From Kushneria indalinina DSM 14324 (GTDB taxonomy: Bacteria > Pseudomonadota > Gammaproteobacteria > Pseudomonadales > Halomonadaceae): a DNA stretch of 64,000 nucleotides. How positions within the stretch are numbered: position 1 is the first letter of the stretch; every line of letters starts with the position of its first letter. The notes under the pieces are model-generated. The model saw nothing but the letters and a program-made list of their open reading frames with translations, did not search any database and was not told the origin of the DNA. The position numbers and the translations under genes were made by a program. Positions 53,728 through 63,961 of the stretch are shown piece after piece. The DNA lies in contig NZ_QRDJ01000006.1 of the NCBI RefSeq assembly GCF_003385845.1, forward strand, positions 1,176,707-1,240,706. The letters are read 5' to 3'.

Positions 53728-54909
53728 ATGACCGAAGCGACAAAAGGCATGGCTGATCAGGCCACTGATTACCATGATGAAAGCGCCCAACAAGGCGGGC
53801 GCACAAGACGATGGCTTACGCTTTTACTGCTGATTTACTGCCTTATTTGTGCGGTATCGGTAATTGGCGACGGCTTTAGTACGGCTACGGGCGATCATGC
53901 CGAGCAGCTTTTCAATTTTGCGACAAATCCCTTCGTGGGGCTGATGGTGGGCATCATGGCCACCTCGCTGATTCAGTCCTCATCAACAGTGACCTCCATC
54001 ATTGTGGCCATGGTGGCAGGAGGTCTGCCGGTCGCGATTGCGGTGCCGATGGTGATGGGCGCCAATATCGGCACCACGATGACGAACACGCTGGTAAGCC
54101 TGGGTCACGTACGCAACAAGGACGAATTCCGACGCGCCTTCGCCGCGGCTACCGTACACGACTTTTTCAACTTCCTCGCGGTCGTCATTCTCCTGCCTCT
54201 GGAGATCCTCTTTAGTCCCCTTGAGCGTCTGGCCGAGCAGGCCGCCGTGATCTTTTACGGTGATGCCAACCTGTCCATCGATAATGCCAACCTGATAGAT
54301 ATGGCGACGGACCCCGTCACCGGCACGGTAGAGCATCTTGCCTCAATGCTGCCGACCGTTTTGAGCGGTATCGTGATGATCGCGGTGGGAATCGCGGCGA
54401 TCTTTCTGTCCATCCGCTACATTGGCAAACTTCTGAAGGGTCTGATGGTCGGGCGCGCCAAACGCATCATGAACAACGCCATTGGCCGCGGTCCGGTCAG
54501 CGGCGTCACCTCCGGCGCCCTTGTCACGCTTCTGGTGCAGTCATCCTCGACCACCACCAGCCTGATGGTGCCGCTTGCGGGTTCGGGCACCTTTACCCTG
54601 AGGCAGATCTATCCCTTCACGATCGGCAGTAACATCGGCACCACCTTTACCGCGCTGCTCGCCGCTACGGCAATCGGCGGTGCCAATGCCATACTGGCGC
54701 TGGAAATTGCCCTGGTGCATCTTTTCTTCAATCTTTTTGCCATGCTCATTATTGGCGGCCTGCCGTTTTTACGACAGCTGCCCGTCAAGGGAGCACTGAA
54801 GCTGGGAGAGCTGGCCGCCGAGCGAAAAGCGCTGGCCGCCGCCTGGGTACTGGGCGCTTTTATTGCGCTGCCTGCAACACTGATCGCCATTACTGCTGTG
54901 ACGGGATAA
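53728..54909 (+). CDS. Na+/phosphate symporter family protein (NptA/PNaS type)
   Basis: A 393-residue membrane protein with an inverted duplication. The two QSSS motifs are in ATSLIQSSSTVTSIIVAMV near residue 75 and LVQSSSTTTSLMVPLAG near 270, each followed by a GANIGTT or GSNIGTT turn. This is the sodium-phosphate cotransporter (type II, NptA) pattern. About eight to nine membrane segments. It shares its unit with the small protein at 54914. Confidence 0.88.
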   Translation: MTEATKGMADQATDYHDESAQQGGRTRRWLTLLLLIYCLICAVSVIGDGFSTATGDHAEQLFNFATNPFVGLMVGIMATSLIQSSSTVTSIIVAMVAGGLPVAIAVPMVMGANIGTTMTNTLVSLGHVRNKDEFRRAFAAATVHDFFNFLAVVILLPLEILFSPLERLAEQAAVIFYGDANLSIDNANLIDMATDPVTGTVEHLASMLPTVLSGIVMIAVGIAAIFLSIRYIGKLLKGLMVGRAKRIMNNAIGRGPVSGVTSGALVTLLVQSSSTTTSLMVPLAGSGTFTLRQIYPFTIGSNIGTTFTALLAATAIGGANAILALEIALVHLFFNLFAMLIIGGLPFLRQLPVKGALKLGELAAERKALAAAWVLGAFIALPATLIAITAVTG

Positions 54910-54913
54910 GGCC

Positions 54914-55147
54914 ATGAGTATCGAACATCATATTGAGAGCACGTCAACGGCCGAGCTCGAGGCCATGCTGAACGACTCCGCCGAGCTGATCGCGGAAATC
55001 AGGGCCGAACTTGCCTCACGAGAAACCCAGAAGCGCGAGCTGGAGTCGATGGATACCCTCATCCACGATGCCCGACCCAGACTTCAGGAAATTCGTGGCT
55101 TTTTTGCGCTGGTGCTTGATGAGCTGCGCGAGCGTCGCAGCGAGTGA
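54914..55147 (+). CDS. Small helical protein, function unknown
   Basis: A 77-residue, highly charged and helical protein with likely coiled coil from about residue 12 to 45 (TAELEAMLNDSAELIAEIRAE region) and no membrane segment or signal peptide. It begins 4 bp after the symporter stop codon, so it is co-transcribed and probably translationally coupled. I do not recognise a family. By position it may be a cytoplasmic partner of the symporter, in place of the PhoU-like domain that some Na/Pi proteins carry. Confidence 0.65.
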   Translation: MSIEHHIESTSTAELEAMLNDSAELIAEIRAELASRETQKRELESMDTLIHDARPRLQEIRGFFALVLDELRERRSE

Positions 55148-55411
55148 CGCTCTGTCGGCTTGCGAAAGAATGGCGCGCCCGGCTATAGAGCGGTTTAAAT
55201 CCTGGCTCATGATAACGCCCTCCCTGCCGGGGTGGGCGTCAGCCAGGCCAATAACCCGGCGTGAGCGGCGCCCTTTCCACATCTCGTGCCTTTATCGCAG
55301 GGCCTTCTCTCAGGTTAACCATTGACGGCTTGTCGCTCCGATCTGATCTGCCAGGCTTGTGACTCGACCAACCATCCAATGGTTTTGTTCGGAAAACAGG
55401 GAAGCTTTCAC

Positions 55412-56491
55412 ATGAAATATCGTCCGCTTGGCAACTCCGGTCTGCTGGTTTCTGAAATGGTGCTGGGCACCGTGCCCTTTGGTGGCAGCGGTGGCTTTGA
55501 AAAGGCAGCCAGCGTTGATGTCGATGGCGCCCGACGCCAGTTCGATATCGCCCTGGATGCCGGCGTTAACCTGATCGATACCGCAGATCTCTACTCCATG
55601 GGTGAGGCCGAAGAGCTGGTCGGCCGCGCCCTGGGTGACAAGCGCAATGACATTATTCTCGCCTCCAAGGCGAGAAGCCCGATGGGCGACAACCCCAATC
55701 ACAGCGGGTTTTCGCGCTATCATCTGATCAATGCCTGTGAGGCGAGCCTCAAGCGCCTGGGCACCAATCATATCGATCTTTATCAGATGCATAACTGGGA
55801 CGGCGTCACGCCTGTCGAAGAGATGCTTTACGCCCTCGATCATCTGGTACAAAGCGGCAAGATTCGCTACTACGGCACCTCCAACTTTACCGGCTGGCAG
55901 ATGATGAAAACCATCGGCAAGGCCGAGCTGCACAACCTGGTACAGCCAATCAGCCAGCAGATCTACTACACGCCCGAGGCACGTGAAGCCGAATATGAGC
56001 TGATGCCGCTGGCCATCGATCAGAACGTTGGCACACTGGTCTGGGGACCGCTGGGAGAAGGCGTCTTTAATGGCAAGGTACGTCGTGGCCAGAAGGCGCC
56101 GGAAGGCACCCGTCAGGGCAATGACTGGCCCGAGCCCTACATCCATGACATGGAGCGTGCCTACGACATCATCGAGCTTCTGGCCGAAATCGGTGAGAAG
56201 CACAACGCCTCGATCCCCCGTACCTGCCTGGCATGGCTCAAGGATCGCCCGGGCGTGACTTCCCTGATCATCGGCGCGCGCAATGAAGAGCATCTCCAGG
56301 ATAATCTGGCCGCCACCGAGATGACACTCGATCAGGAGGACATCGATCGCATTGAAGAGGCGACACGTCCGGCGCCCCTTTATCCGTACTGGCACCGGGT
56401 CGTGGCCGGCATGGATCGTATCGACAAGGCAGAAAAACCCTTCATCGATAACTATCGCAAGACCATCGAAAAGCGCAACGATCAGCGCTGA
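55412..56491 (+). CDS. Aldo/keto reductase
   Basis: A 359-residue aldo/keto reductase barrel. KYRPLGNSGLLVSEMVLGT at the N-terminus, NLIDTADLYSMGEAEELVGRAL near residue 50 (catalytic Asp and Tyr), the Lys in IILASKARSP near 85, the His in DLYQMHNWD near 128 and IIGARNEEHLQDNLAA for NADP binding. It belongs to the YajO/Tas/potassium-channel-beta-like branch. ATG at 55412 follows AGGGA; the frame extends upstream from a TTG. Substrate unknown. Monocistronic, with a terminator about 110 bp downstream. Confidence 0.9.
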   Translation: MKYRPLGNSGLLVSEMVLGTVPFGGSGGFEKAASVDVDGARRQFDIALDAGVNLIDTADLYSMGEAEELVGRALGDKRNDIILASKARSPMGDNPNHSGFSRYHLINACEASLKRLGTNHIDLYQMHNWDGVTPVEEMLYALDHLVQSGKIRYYGTSNFTGWQMMKTIGKAELHNLVQPISQQIYYTPEAREAEYELMPLAIDQNVGTLVWGPLGEGVFNGKVRRGQKAPEGTRQGNDWPEPYIHDMERAYDIIELLAEIGEKHNASIPRTCLAWLKDRPGVTSLIIGARNEEHLQDNLAATEMTLDQEDIDRIEEATRPAPLYPYWHRVVAGMDRIDKAEKPFIDNYRKTIEKRNDQR

Positions 56492-56598
56492 TGGACAGCC
56501 TTATTGATTCTTGAAGGCAGAAAGGCCCATCCAGTGGATGAACCTTTTGATTGGGCGGTCATGCAGCCCCATGGCATAAAAACAGTACCAGGATATAA

Positions 56599-56631
56599 AA
56601 AAGGCCCCCAATGCATCATTGGGGGCCTTTT
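56599..56631. terminator. Bidirectional rho-independent terminator
   Basis: AAAAGGCCCCCAAT (56599-56612) and ATTGGGGGCCTTTT (56618-56631) form a 14-bp stem with a 5-base loop. It lies between the aldo/keto reductase and the convergent L36 gene and can serve both. Confidence 0.92.
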
Positions 56632-56669
56632 GCGTCGATACCCGAGAGTATCCGATCATGCCTGTGGCA

Positions 56670-56813
56670 TTAACGCTTGGACTTCGGACGGCCCTGAACG
56701 GCCTTGAAGCGCGGGTTGGATTTGCAGATAACGTAAACGCGACCGCGGCGCTTGACGACCTGGCAATCCTTGTGGCGAGTCTTGGCTGACTTGAGTGAGC
56801 TGACGACCTGCAT
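56670..56813 (-). CDS. rpmJ: 50S ribosomal protein L36, alternative (type B, YkgO-like)
   Basis: A 47-residue basic protein starting [20 protein letters not shown] and ending [13 protein letters not shown]. It matches the longer type B L36 (E. coli YkgO), which lacks the four zinc ligands of standard L36; only two cysteines remain (DCQ and ICKS). GGAGG lies 6 bases before the ATG. In other bacteria the type B form is made under zinc shortage, often beside L31B, but no L31 gene or clear Zur site is seen here. Confidence 0.94.
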   Translation of the reverse strand: MQVVSSLKSAKTRHKDCQVVKRRGRVYVICKSNPRFKAVQGRPKSKR

Positions 56814-56960
56814 GTTACCTCCGTCTCCCTGAATGACCAGGGGCGATTAAATCCGTGATTTCAACATTGTCGCCAGCAGGGCTGATCCTGCTGACGACAG
56901 TGTCATTCATGTATCTGAACATACCACAGCGGCCATCCAGTGATGGCCACCAGCGTGTTA

Positions 56961-58637
56961 TCAGTCCTGATTCATCTGCTGCTTGATCAGGTCACCGATA
57001 GTGGTCGGACCGGAAGTCTCGGTCTCCTGCTCACGCATGTTGCGCATGTTCTGACGAGTCTCGTCCTGATCCTTGGCGCGAATGGACAGGTTGATGACGC
57101 GGTTCTTGCGATCAACGCCAACGATGCGCGCTTCAACGCTGTCGCCTTCATTGATCACGGTGCGTGCATCTTCAACGCGGTCATTGCTGATCTCGGAAGC
57201 CTTGAGCACGGCGATGACGTCAGTTGCCAGTTCCACGTAGGCTTCACGGGCGTCAACTTCGGTGACACGACCGGATACCATGGCACCCTTGTCGTTGACC
57301 GCCAGATACTCGGACATCGGATCGCTTTCAAGCTGCTTGATGCCCAGCGAGATGCGCTCACGTTCCGGATCGATCGACAGGATGACAGCTTCTGCTTCTT
57401 CGCCCTTGCGATAGCGGCGAACGGCTTCTTCACCGGTCTCGTTCCAGGAGATGTCGGAGAGGTGCACCAGACCGTCAATGCTGCCGTCCAGACCGATGAA
57501 GATACCGAAGTCGGTGATCGACTTGATGGTACCGGAGACACGATCGCCCTTGGCAAAGCGCGAGCTGAAGTCTTCCCACGGATTGGACGTGCACTGCTTG
57601 ATGCCCAGCGAGATACGACGACGTTCTTCGTCGATATCCAGCACCATGACTTCAACATCATCACCGACCTGAACGACCTTGGACGGATGGATGTTCTTGT
57701 TGGTCCAGTCCATTTCGGAGACGTGAACCAGACCTTCAACACCCTCTTCCAGCTCGGCAAAGCAGCCGTAGTCGGTCAGATTGGTCACGCGAGCGTTGAC
57801 CTTGGTGCCTTCGGGATAACGATTCTTGATGTTGACCCACGGATCTTCGCCCAGCTGCTTCAGACCCAGCGATACGCGGTTGCGCTCGCGGTCAAACTTC
57901 AGCACCTTGACATTGATCTCGTCGCCCACGGCCACGATTTCGCTCGGATGCTTGATGCGCTTCCAGGCCATATCGGTGATGTGGAGCAGGCCGTCAACGC
58001 CGCCCAGATCAACGAAGGCGCCGTAATCGGTCAGGTTCTTGACGATACCATTGATCTGCTGGCCTTCCTGCAGTGTCGCGAGCAACGCTTCACGCTCGGC
58101 ACTGTTTTCGGCTTCAAGTACCGCACGACGAGAAACAACAACGTTGTTGCGCTTCGCATCAAGCTTGATGACCTTGAAGTCGAGTTCCTTGTTCTCCAGG
58201 TGCGCGGTGTCGCGAACCGGTCGGACATCGACGAGCGAGCCCGGGAGGAAGGCACGGATGGAATTGACATCGACGGTGAAACCGCCCTTGACCTTTCCGT
58301 TGATCACGCCCTTGACGACTTCGTTTTCCTCGAAGGCTGCTTCCAGTTCCTTCCAGGCTTCGGCACGCTTGGCCTTTTCGCGAGACAGGCGCGTCTCACC
58401 GAAACCGTCTTCCACGGCTTCCAGCGCAACCTTGACTTCATCGCCGACACTGATGGTCAGTTCACCGTTGTCGCTACGGAACTGCGCCGCAGGGATCTGC
58501 CCTTCGGATTTCAGCCCGGCGTTGACAGTGATCCAGTCACCTTCAATGTCCACCACGGTCGCCATGACAATGGCACCGGGTTCCATGTTGATGTCCTGAA
58601 GAGACTGTTCAAACAGTTCTGCAAAGCTTTCGCTCAT
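56961..58637 (-). CDS. rpsA: 30S ribosomal protein S1
   Basis: A 558-residue protein starting [14 protein letters not shown], with six S1 RNA-binding repeats. The first two bind the ribosome and the last four bind mRNA (repeats with [41 protein letters not shown] and similar). Length is as in E. coli (557). The start at 58637 follows AGGA. It lies 182 bp after cmk, with a hairpin in its leader. ihfB, its usual downstream neighbour in gammaproteobacteria, is absent. Confidence 0.97.
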   Translation of the reverse strand: MSESFAELFEQSLQDINMEPGAIVMATVVDIEGDWITVNAGLKSEGQIPAAQFRSDNGELTISVGDEVKVALEAVEDGFGETRLSREKAKRAEAWKELEAAFEENEVVKGVINGKVKGGFTVDVNSIRAFLPGSLVDVRPVRDTAHLENKELDFKVIKLDAKRNNVVVSRRAVLEAENSAEREALLATLQEGQQINGIVKNLTDYGAFVDLGGVDGLLHITDMAWKRIKHPSEIVAVGDEINVKVLKFDRERNRVSLGLKQLGEDPWVNIKNRYPEGTKVNARVTNLTDYGCFAELEEGVEGLVHVSEMDWTNKNIHPSKVVQVGDDVEVMVLDIDEERRRISLGIKQCTSNPWEDFSSRFAKGDRVSGTIKSITDFGIFIGLDGSIDGLVHLSDISWNETGEEAVRRYRKGEEAEAVILSIDPERERISLGIKQLESDPMSEYLAVNDKGAMVSGRVTEVDAREAYVELATDVIAVLKASEISNDRVEDARTVINEGDSVEARIVGVDRKNRVINLSIRAKDQDETRQNMRNMREQETETSGPTTIGDLIKQQMNQD

Positions 58638-58658
58638 GGTATTCCTATAGTGATCAAC

Positions 58659-58680
58659 AAAAAGCAACCAGGACGGTTGC
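58659..58680 (-). promoter_or_regulatory. Hairpin and U-run in the rpsA leader
   Basis: On the minus strand GCAACC and GGTTGC (58675-58680 and 58664-58669) enclose a 5-base loop and are followed by five U, ending about 22 bases before the rpsA start codon. It could be a weak terminator of the cmk transcript, an attenuator, or part of the folded leader through which S1 represses its own translation. Confidence 0.55.
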
Positions 58681-58819
58681 ATTCTCCACGCCACCAGCAA
58701 GCGCGGGCCAATGACAAACTCCCCGGGGACGTTAACGCTGGTTAGACGTGGCAGGGTTTACAGATGTTGACCGCTGCCACCCCATGACGTCTTGCCGGGG
58801 CCTCCGGAAATTCAGGCGC

Positions 58820-59515
58820 TCATTGCGGGCTTTTCAAACCACGCAGGGAGAGAAGTGCTTCAATGCGTGCCACGACATCCGGGATCGAAAGCTCGGTCGT
58901 GTCGATGGTGACCGCATCCTCGGCAGGCTTTAATGGCGCCACCGTTCGCTGCATGTCACGCGCGTCCCGAGCCTCTATCTCCTTTAAAAGGCTCGAAAGG
59001 CTAGCATGTTGTCCGGCCTCTCGCAACTGATCATGCCGTCTTCTTGCCCGTTCCTCGGCACTGGCGGTCAGGAATATCTTGAGCGGCGCCTCGGGAAAGA
59101 CCACGGTTCCCATGTCTCGACCATCTGCCACCAGCCCCGGCATTTTGGCAAACTCACGCTGACGCGCCAGCAGTGCCTCACGCACGCCGGTGATCGATGC
59201 CACCTGTGAGGCGCACCCGCCAACATGCTCATTGCGAATGTCAGTACTGACATCCTCGCCTTCCAGCATAATGCGCGTATGCTCGCCTTCACTGACGAAG
59301 ATGACATCCAGTTCACGCGCGACCGATTCAAGGGCGGCGGCATTGGTCATGTCGATCTCACGACGCATGGCTGCCAGCGCCGTCAGGCGATAAAGCGCGC
59401 CGGAATCCAGCAGATGCCAGCCCAGATCCTGAGCCACCAGCCGACTGATGGTGCCCTTGCCTGCCCCGCCCGGGCCGTCGATGGCGATGACTGCCGTGTC
59501 TGTCTGCTGACTCAT
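58820..59515 (-). CDS. cmk: Cytidylate kinase
   Basis: A 231-residue nucleoside monophosphate kinase. Walker A is [17 protein letters not shown] near residue 12, then [15 protein letters not shown], the CMP-binding [13 protein letters not shown] near 135 and the lid [14 protein letters not shown]. It phosphorylates CMP and dCMP. The ATG overlaps the tyrA-aroA stop (ATGA). Part of the serC-to-rpsA block. Confidence 0.96.
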   Translation of the reverse strand: MSQQTDTAVIAIDGPGGAGKGTISRLVAQDLGWHLLDSGALYRLTALAAMRREIDMTNAAALESVARELDVIFVSEGEHTRIMLEGEDVSTDIRNEHVGGCASQVASITGVREALLARQREFAKMPGLVADGRDMGTVVFPEAPLKIFLTASAEERARRRHDQLREAGQHASLSSLLKEIEARDARDMQRTVAPLKPAEDAVTIDTTELSIPDVVARIEALLSLRGLKSPQ

Positions 59516-61761
59516 GCGCCCTCCGAAACAACCTCGACCTGCATACCGACGTCACCGGCCAGTGCAGGAAAGTTGGGAAATGATGTCGCCACGTTGGCGC
59601 AGTCACGAATGGTGATATCGCCTTCGGCGCGCAGGGCAGCCACCGCGAAGGCCATCGCAATACGATGATCGCCCAGGCTTTCAACCTCGCCACCCTGGTA
59701 GCGGCCACCCACGATATCGATGCCGTCTTCCACCACGGTATTGACCACGCCCAGCACTTCCAGACCGTCGGCCATGGCCTTGATGCGATCGGACTCCTTG
59801 ACCCGCAGCTCAAGCGCATCCCGAAGGCGCGTGGTGCCACGTGCATTGGCGGCCGCAATAAAGAGCACCGGGAACTCATCGATGGCCAGCGGCACCTGAT
59901 CGGCCGGGATATCGATGCCGTGCAGCTCGGCATGACGCACACGCAGGTCGGCAACCGGCTCGCCGCTGACCTTGCGCTCATTGAGCAGCTCGATGCTGGC
60001 ACCCATCTCACGAAGGATGTTGATGACGCCGATCCGGGTCGGGTTGATCCCGACATGCTCAAGCGTTAGATCCGCGCCGGGCGTAATGGACGCCGCGACC
60101 AGAAAGAAGGCCGCCGAAGAGATGTCTGCCGGCACATCGATGAAACCGCCCGTGAGGCTGCCACCGCCTTCGATGTGAGCGACGTCCTCGTGACGCGTGA
60201 CCGGGTAGCCAAAAGCGGTGAGCATGCGCTCGGTGTGATCGCGGGTCGGCGCCGGTTCACGCACGCTGGTCGCGCCGGTGGCATACATGCCGGCCAGCAG
60301 CAGGCATGACTTGACCTGGGCGCTGGCCATGGGGAGATCGTAATCGATGCCGGCCAGGCGCTGACCACCGCGTATGGTCAGCGGCGGACGACCGCCTTCA
60401 CCGGTATCGATGACGGCGCCCATCAGTCGCAGCGGATCCGCCACACGCCCCATAGGGCGGCGATTGAGCGAATCATCCCCGGTCAGAGTGACGTCAAATG
60501 ACTGTCCGGCCATGAGTCCGGCAAACAGGCGCATGCTGGTACCGGAGTTGCCCAGATACAGCGCACCCTTTGGCTGTTTCAGCCCGTGAAGGCCGACACC
60601 GTGGATGACCACGCGGCCGGCCTGAGGCCCTTCAATCGCAACGCCCATTTCACGAAAGGCCTGCAGCGTGGCCAGACTGTCCTCACCTTCGAGAAACCCT
60701 TCGACGGTCGTCACGCCTTCGGCCAGCGCCCCCAGCATAATGGAGCGATGCGACATCGATTTGTCGCCGGGCACGCGGATATTGCCCCTGACCTGCCCAC
60801 CGGCGCTCGCGCGGTACATAACGTTTCTGGTTTCCATGACCTGATAGCTCTTCTGGCTGAGTAATCTGTCGAAATAATGTCGCGCGTGGCTCGCGCGGGA
60901 AAAGATGCCCAGCATGGCATCACTGTCACCACCTGCCACGGCAGTGCGCAGTTCGCTGACGCCGGCCTCGAACTCGGCAAGCGCCTCAAGGACGGCTTCC
61001 CGATTGGCAAGGTAAATGTCGCGCCACATGACCGGATCACTGCCGGCGATGCGGGTAAAATCACGAAAGCCGCCGGCGGCGTAGCGAAAGATATCCAGCC
61101 GATCATCCTGACGCGCCAGCGTATTAACCAGTGAAAAGGCCAGCAGGTGCGGCAGGTGGCTGGTACGGGCCAGCACCTCATCGTGGCGCTCGACCGTCAA
61201 TCGTTCGATGTGGGCGCCACAGGTGCGCCAAAGACTCTCGATGCGACGCAGCGCTTCCGGGTCGGTATCGACTTCAGGCGTGACAATGACGCGATGATGC
61301 TGATAGAGCGTCGGGTTGGCCGCCTCGACGCCGCTTTTTTCGGCCCCGGCGATGGGATGTCCCAGCACCAGCCAGTTCGGCACCCGGCCCAGAGCCGATC
61401 GGATCTGATCGCGAATGGCCGATTTGGTACTGCCCACATCGGTCACGACCTGCCCGTGGCGGCGCAGCTGACTCAGCTGCGCCATGACCGGGGCAATGGC
61501 CATGACCGGCACGGCCAGTACGATCAGCGAAACATAGGGTAAAAACGCTGCCAGATCCGGGCCACCGTCATCAATCAACCCCATGCGCTGCCCCAGCGAG
61601 ACCTCGTTGGGGTTGAGATCCACGCCAAAACAGCGACCCGCATAGCCGGCATCACGCAGGGCCGCCAGCAACGAACCACCGATCAATCCCAGTCCGATCA
61701 CCAGAATACCCGGCTCTTCTGACAATACGGACGGCGTCTTCGAAATGTCCTGCTCGCTCAA
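59512..61761 (-). CDS. aroA: Bifunctional prephenate dehydrogenase / EPSP synthase (TyrA-AroA fusion)
   Basis: A 749-residue fusion. Residues 1-310 are prephenate dehydrogenase: [40 protein letters not shown]. From about 315 it is 5-enolpyruvylshikimate-3-phosphate synthase: [38 protein letters not shown], and [16 protein letters not shown]. It serves tyrosine synthesis and the common aromatic pathway. The start is TTG, overlapping the pheA stop as TTGA, with AGGTG upstream. The fusion is typical of several gammaproteobacterial groups. hisC, often between pheA and tyrA, is absent. Confidence 0.95.
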   Translation of the reverse strand: MSEQDISKTPSVLSEEPGILVIGLGLIGGSLLAALRDAGYAGRCFGVDLNPNEVSLGQRMGLIDDGGPDLAAFLPYVSLIVLAVPVMAIAPVMAQLSQLRRHGQVVTDVGSTKSAIRDQIRSALGRVPNWLVLGHPIAGAEKSGVEAANPTLYQHHRVIVTPEVDTDPEALRRIESLWRTCGAHIERLTVERHDEVLARTSHLPHLLAFSLVNTLARQDDRLDIFRYAAGGFRDFTRIAGSDPVMWRDIYLANREAVLEALAEFEAGVSELRTAVAGGDSDAMLGIFSRASHARHYFDRLLSQKSYQVMETRNVMYRASAGGQVRGNIRVPGDKSMSHRSIMLGALAEGVTTVEGFLEGEDSLATLQAFREMGVAIEGPQAGRVVIHGVGLHGLKQPKGALYLGNSGTSMRLFAGLMAGQSFDVTLTGDDSLNRRPMGRVADPLRLMGAVIDTGEGGRPPLTIRGGQRLAGIDYDLPMASAQVKSCLLLAGMYATGATSVREPAPTRDHTERMLTAFGYPVTRHEDVAHIEGGGSLTGGFIDVPADISSAAFFLVAASITPGADLTLEHVGINPTRIGVINILREMGASIELLNERKVSGEPVADLRVRHAELHGIDIPADQVPLAIDEFPVLFIAAANARGTTRLRDALELRVKESDRIKAMADGLEVLGVVNTVVEDGIDIVGGRYQGGEVESLGDHRIAMAFAVAALRAEGDITIRDCANVATSFPNFPALAGDVGMQVEVVSEGA

Positions 61762-62876
61762 AGCACACCTACCGGATAGGACCCCAGTACCCGGACATCG
61801 GCGGCGCGCAGTCGCACTTCTTCCAGCGCGGCCTGAACCCGCGGCTCTTCCTGATGCCCCTTGAAGTCAATAAAGAAGACATAGTTCCAGAGACCGTGAC
61901 GTGACGGCCGACTCTCCAGACGCGTCATATCGACGTGATGACGATGGAAGGGTTCCAGCAGATCGTGCAGGGCGCCAGGCTGGTTGCGCATGGACGCCAC
62001 CAGTGACGTCTTGTCCTCACCGCTTTGCGGTACGTCCTGGTTGCCGATGATCAAAAAGCGCGTCGAATTGTCCGGCATGTCCTCGATCTTTTCCTCGAGG
62101 CGCTCCAGGCCGTAAAGCCGCGCGGCCATGTCACCGGCGATGGCGGCGGTATGCCACTCGCTCTTGACCCGACGAGCCGCTTCGGCATTGGAAGAGACCG
62201 CCACGCGCTCGGCGTGCGGATAATGCGCGTCCAGCCACTTGCGGCACTGCGCCAGCGACTGCGAATGGGAATAGATGCGCGACACCTTGTCCCGACGCGT
62301 GTTGCTGCCGACCAGCAGGTGGTGATGAATGCGCAGTACCACCTCACCGCAGATACGCAGTGAGGTATCCATGAAGGAGTCCAGCGTATGGTTGACCACG
62401 CCCTCGGTCGAGTTTTCTACCGGAACAACGCCATAGTTGGCAGCGCCCGCCTCGACCTCGCGAAAGACCTCATCGATGGCCGGCAGCGGCGTACAGACAG
62501 CGCTGTCACCAAAGTGCTTGAGCGCGGCCTGCTGGGTAAAGGTTCCCTCCGGGCCGAGATAGGCCGCGCGCACCGGCTTTTCCAGCGCCAGACAGGCCGA
62601 CATGATCTCACGGAAAAGACGCGCCATCTCCTCGCCGGGCAGCGGCCCCTTGTTGAGGGCCATGATGCGCTTGAGGACCTGGGCTTCGCGCTCGGGGCGA
62701 TAAAACAGCGCCTGGGGGTCTTCGGCCAGCTTGACGTGCGCGACCTGCTGGGCACAGGCCGCCCGCTCACTGATCAGGTCAAGAATCTGCTGGTCCAGCG
62801 TATCGATGCGGTCCCGCAGGGCGCCAAGATCCACGTCCTGACCGCTATTATCATGGGATGAAGGCTGATCCGTCAT
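61758..62876 (-). CDS. pheA: Bifunctional chorismate mutase / prephenate dehydratase
   Basis: A 372-residue P-protein. Residues 15-105 are the AroQ chorismate mutase (LRDRIDTLDQQILDLISERA). The dehydratase domain has YLGPEGTFTQQAALKHFG near 108 and VPVENSTEGVVNHTLD near 200. The C-terminal ACT domain has GALHDLLEPF and the ESRPSR phenylalanine-binding motif near 320, so it is probably feedback-inhibited. It converts chorismate to phenylpyruvate. ATG follows GGGTAG, 5 bp after serC. Confidence 0.96.
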   Translation of the reverse strand: MTDQPSSHDNSGQDVDLGALRDRIDTLDQQILDLISERAACAQQVAHVKLAEDPQALFYRPEREAQVLKRIMALNKGPLPGEEMARLFREIMSACLALEKPVRAAYLGPEGTFTQQAALKHFGDSAVCTPLPAIDEVFREVEAGAANYGVVPVENSTEGVVNHTLDSFMDTSLRICGEVVLRIHHHLLVGSNTRRDKVSRIYSHSQSLAQCRKWLDAHYPHAERVAVSSNAEAARRVKSEWHTAAIAGDMAARLYGLERLEEKIEDMPDNSTRFLIIGNQDVPQSGEDKTSLVASMRNQPGALHDLLEPFHRHHVDMTRLESRPSRHGLWNYVFFIDFKGHQEEPRVQAALEEVRLRAADVRVLGSYPVGVL

Positions 62877-62881
62877 GTGTT

Positions 62882-63961
62882 CTACCCGTAGCGACGCTCG
62901 AAGTCCTGCATGAAGGACACCAGTCGATCAACGCCCTCTTCCGGCATGGCGTTATAAAGGCTGGCACGCATACCACCCACACTACGATGCCCCTTGAGCG
63001 TCAGCAGCCCTGCGGCCTCGGACTCGGCAAGGAACGTTTTGTTGAGCGACTCATCACCGAGCACGAAGGGCACATTGGTCAGCGAGCGATTGGCCGTAGC
63101 GATCGGATTGGAATAGAAGCCGCTGGTGTCGATGGCGTCATAGAGCTTTTGCGCCTTGCGACGGTTGACCTTCTCGATGGCATCTACCCCGCCCTGCGCC
63201 TTGAGCCATTCAAACACCAGACCCGACAGATACCAGGCATAGGTGGCCGGCGTATTGAGCATGGAGCCGTTATCGGCAAACGCCTTCCAGTTGAGCATGG
63301 AAGGTGTCTCCCGGCGAGCACGCCCCAGCAGATCGTTGCGCACGATGACAATCACGATACCGGCCGGGCCGATGTTCTTCTGCGCCCCGGCATAGATCAC
63401 GCCGAATTTCGACACATCCACCGAGCGCGACAGAATCGAGGAGGACATGTCACAGACCAGCGGTACATCGGCCTGCGGGACGTAATCCATCTGCAGCCCG
63501 CCGATGGTCTCGTTATCGCAGTAGTGCAGATAGGCGGCATCACTGGACAGCGCCAGTGCCTCCTGACCGGGCACGGCGGTATAGCCGTTGCCTTCGGCCG
63601 AGGCGACCAGATGGGCATCGCCCAGATGCCGACCTTCCTTCAGGGCCTTCTGCGACCAGATGCCGGTATCCAGGTAATTGCCACGACCGCCCTGCCCCAG
63701 CAGGTTAAACGGCACACACCCGAACTGCTGCGTGGCACCGCCCTGCATGAACAGCACGCTGTAGTTGTCCGGCACCTGCATCAGTTCACGCAGATTGGCC
63801 TCGGCACGTTCCGCGACGGCGATAAAGGCCTCACTGCGATGACTCATCTCCATGACGGAAAGGCCACGCCCTTCAAAATCGAGCATCTCATCGCGTGCGC
63901 GCTCAAGCACGGCGGTGGGCAGCGTGGCGGGGCCGGAACAGAAGTTGAAATGTCGGGTCAT
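62882..63961 (-). CDS. serC: Phosphoserine aminotransferase
   Basis: A 359-residue class V aminotransferase. It starts MTRHFNFCSGPATLPTAVLE, has SVMEMSHRS near residue 35, LFMQGGATQQFG near 70, and the PLP-binding Lys in YAGAQKNIGPAG near 197. GHRSVGGMRASLYNAMPEEGV near the C-terminus binds the phosphate group. It makes phosphoserine, and phospho-hydroxythreonine for PLP synthesis. It heads the serC-pheA-tyrA/aroA-cmk set; its promoter lies beyond the window or in the last 39 bases. Confidence 0.97.
   Translation of the reverse strand: MTRHFNFCSGPATLPTAVLERARDEMLDFEGRGLSVMEMSHRSEAFIAVAERAEANLRELMQVPDNYSVLFMQGGATQQFGCVPFNLLGQGGRGNYLDTGIWSQKALKEGRHLGDAHLVASAEGNGYTAVPGQEALALSSDAAYLHYCDNETIGGLQMDYVPQADVPLVCDMSSSILSRSVDVSKFGVIYAGAQKNIGPAGIVIVIVRNDLLGRARRETPSMLNWKAFADNGSMLNTPATYAWYLSGLVFEWLKAQGGVDAIEKVNRRKAQKLYDAIDTSGFYSNPIATANRSLTNVPFVLGDESLNKTFLAESEAAGLLTLKGHRSVGGMRASLYNAMPEEGVDRLVSFMQDFERRYG

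Noticed and set aside
56931-56948. Hairpin GGCCATC/GATGGCC after rpsA as terminator
   Set aside because: The stem is good but no U tract follows on the minus strand, so I did not list it as a terminator.
56940-58745. A 601-codon plus-strand open frame
   Set aside because: It is antisense to rpsA over its whole length. The S1 repeats explain the sequence and the antisense product resembles no family.
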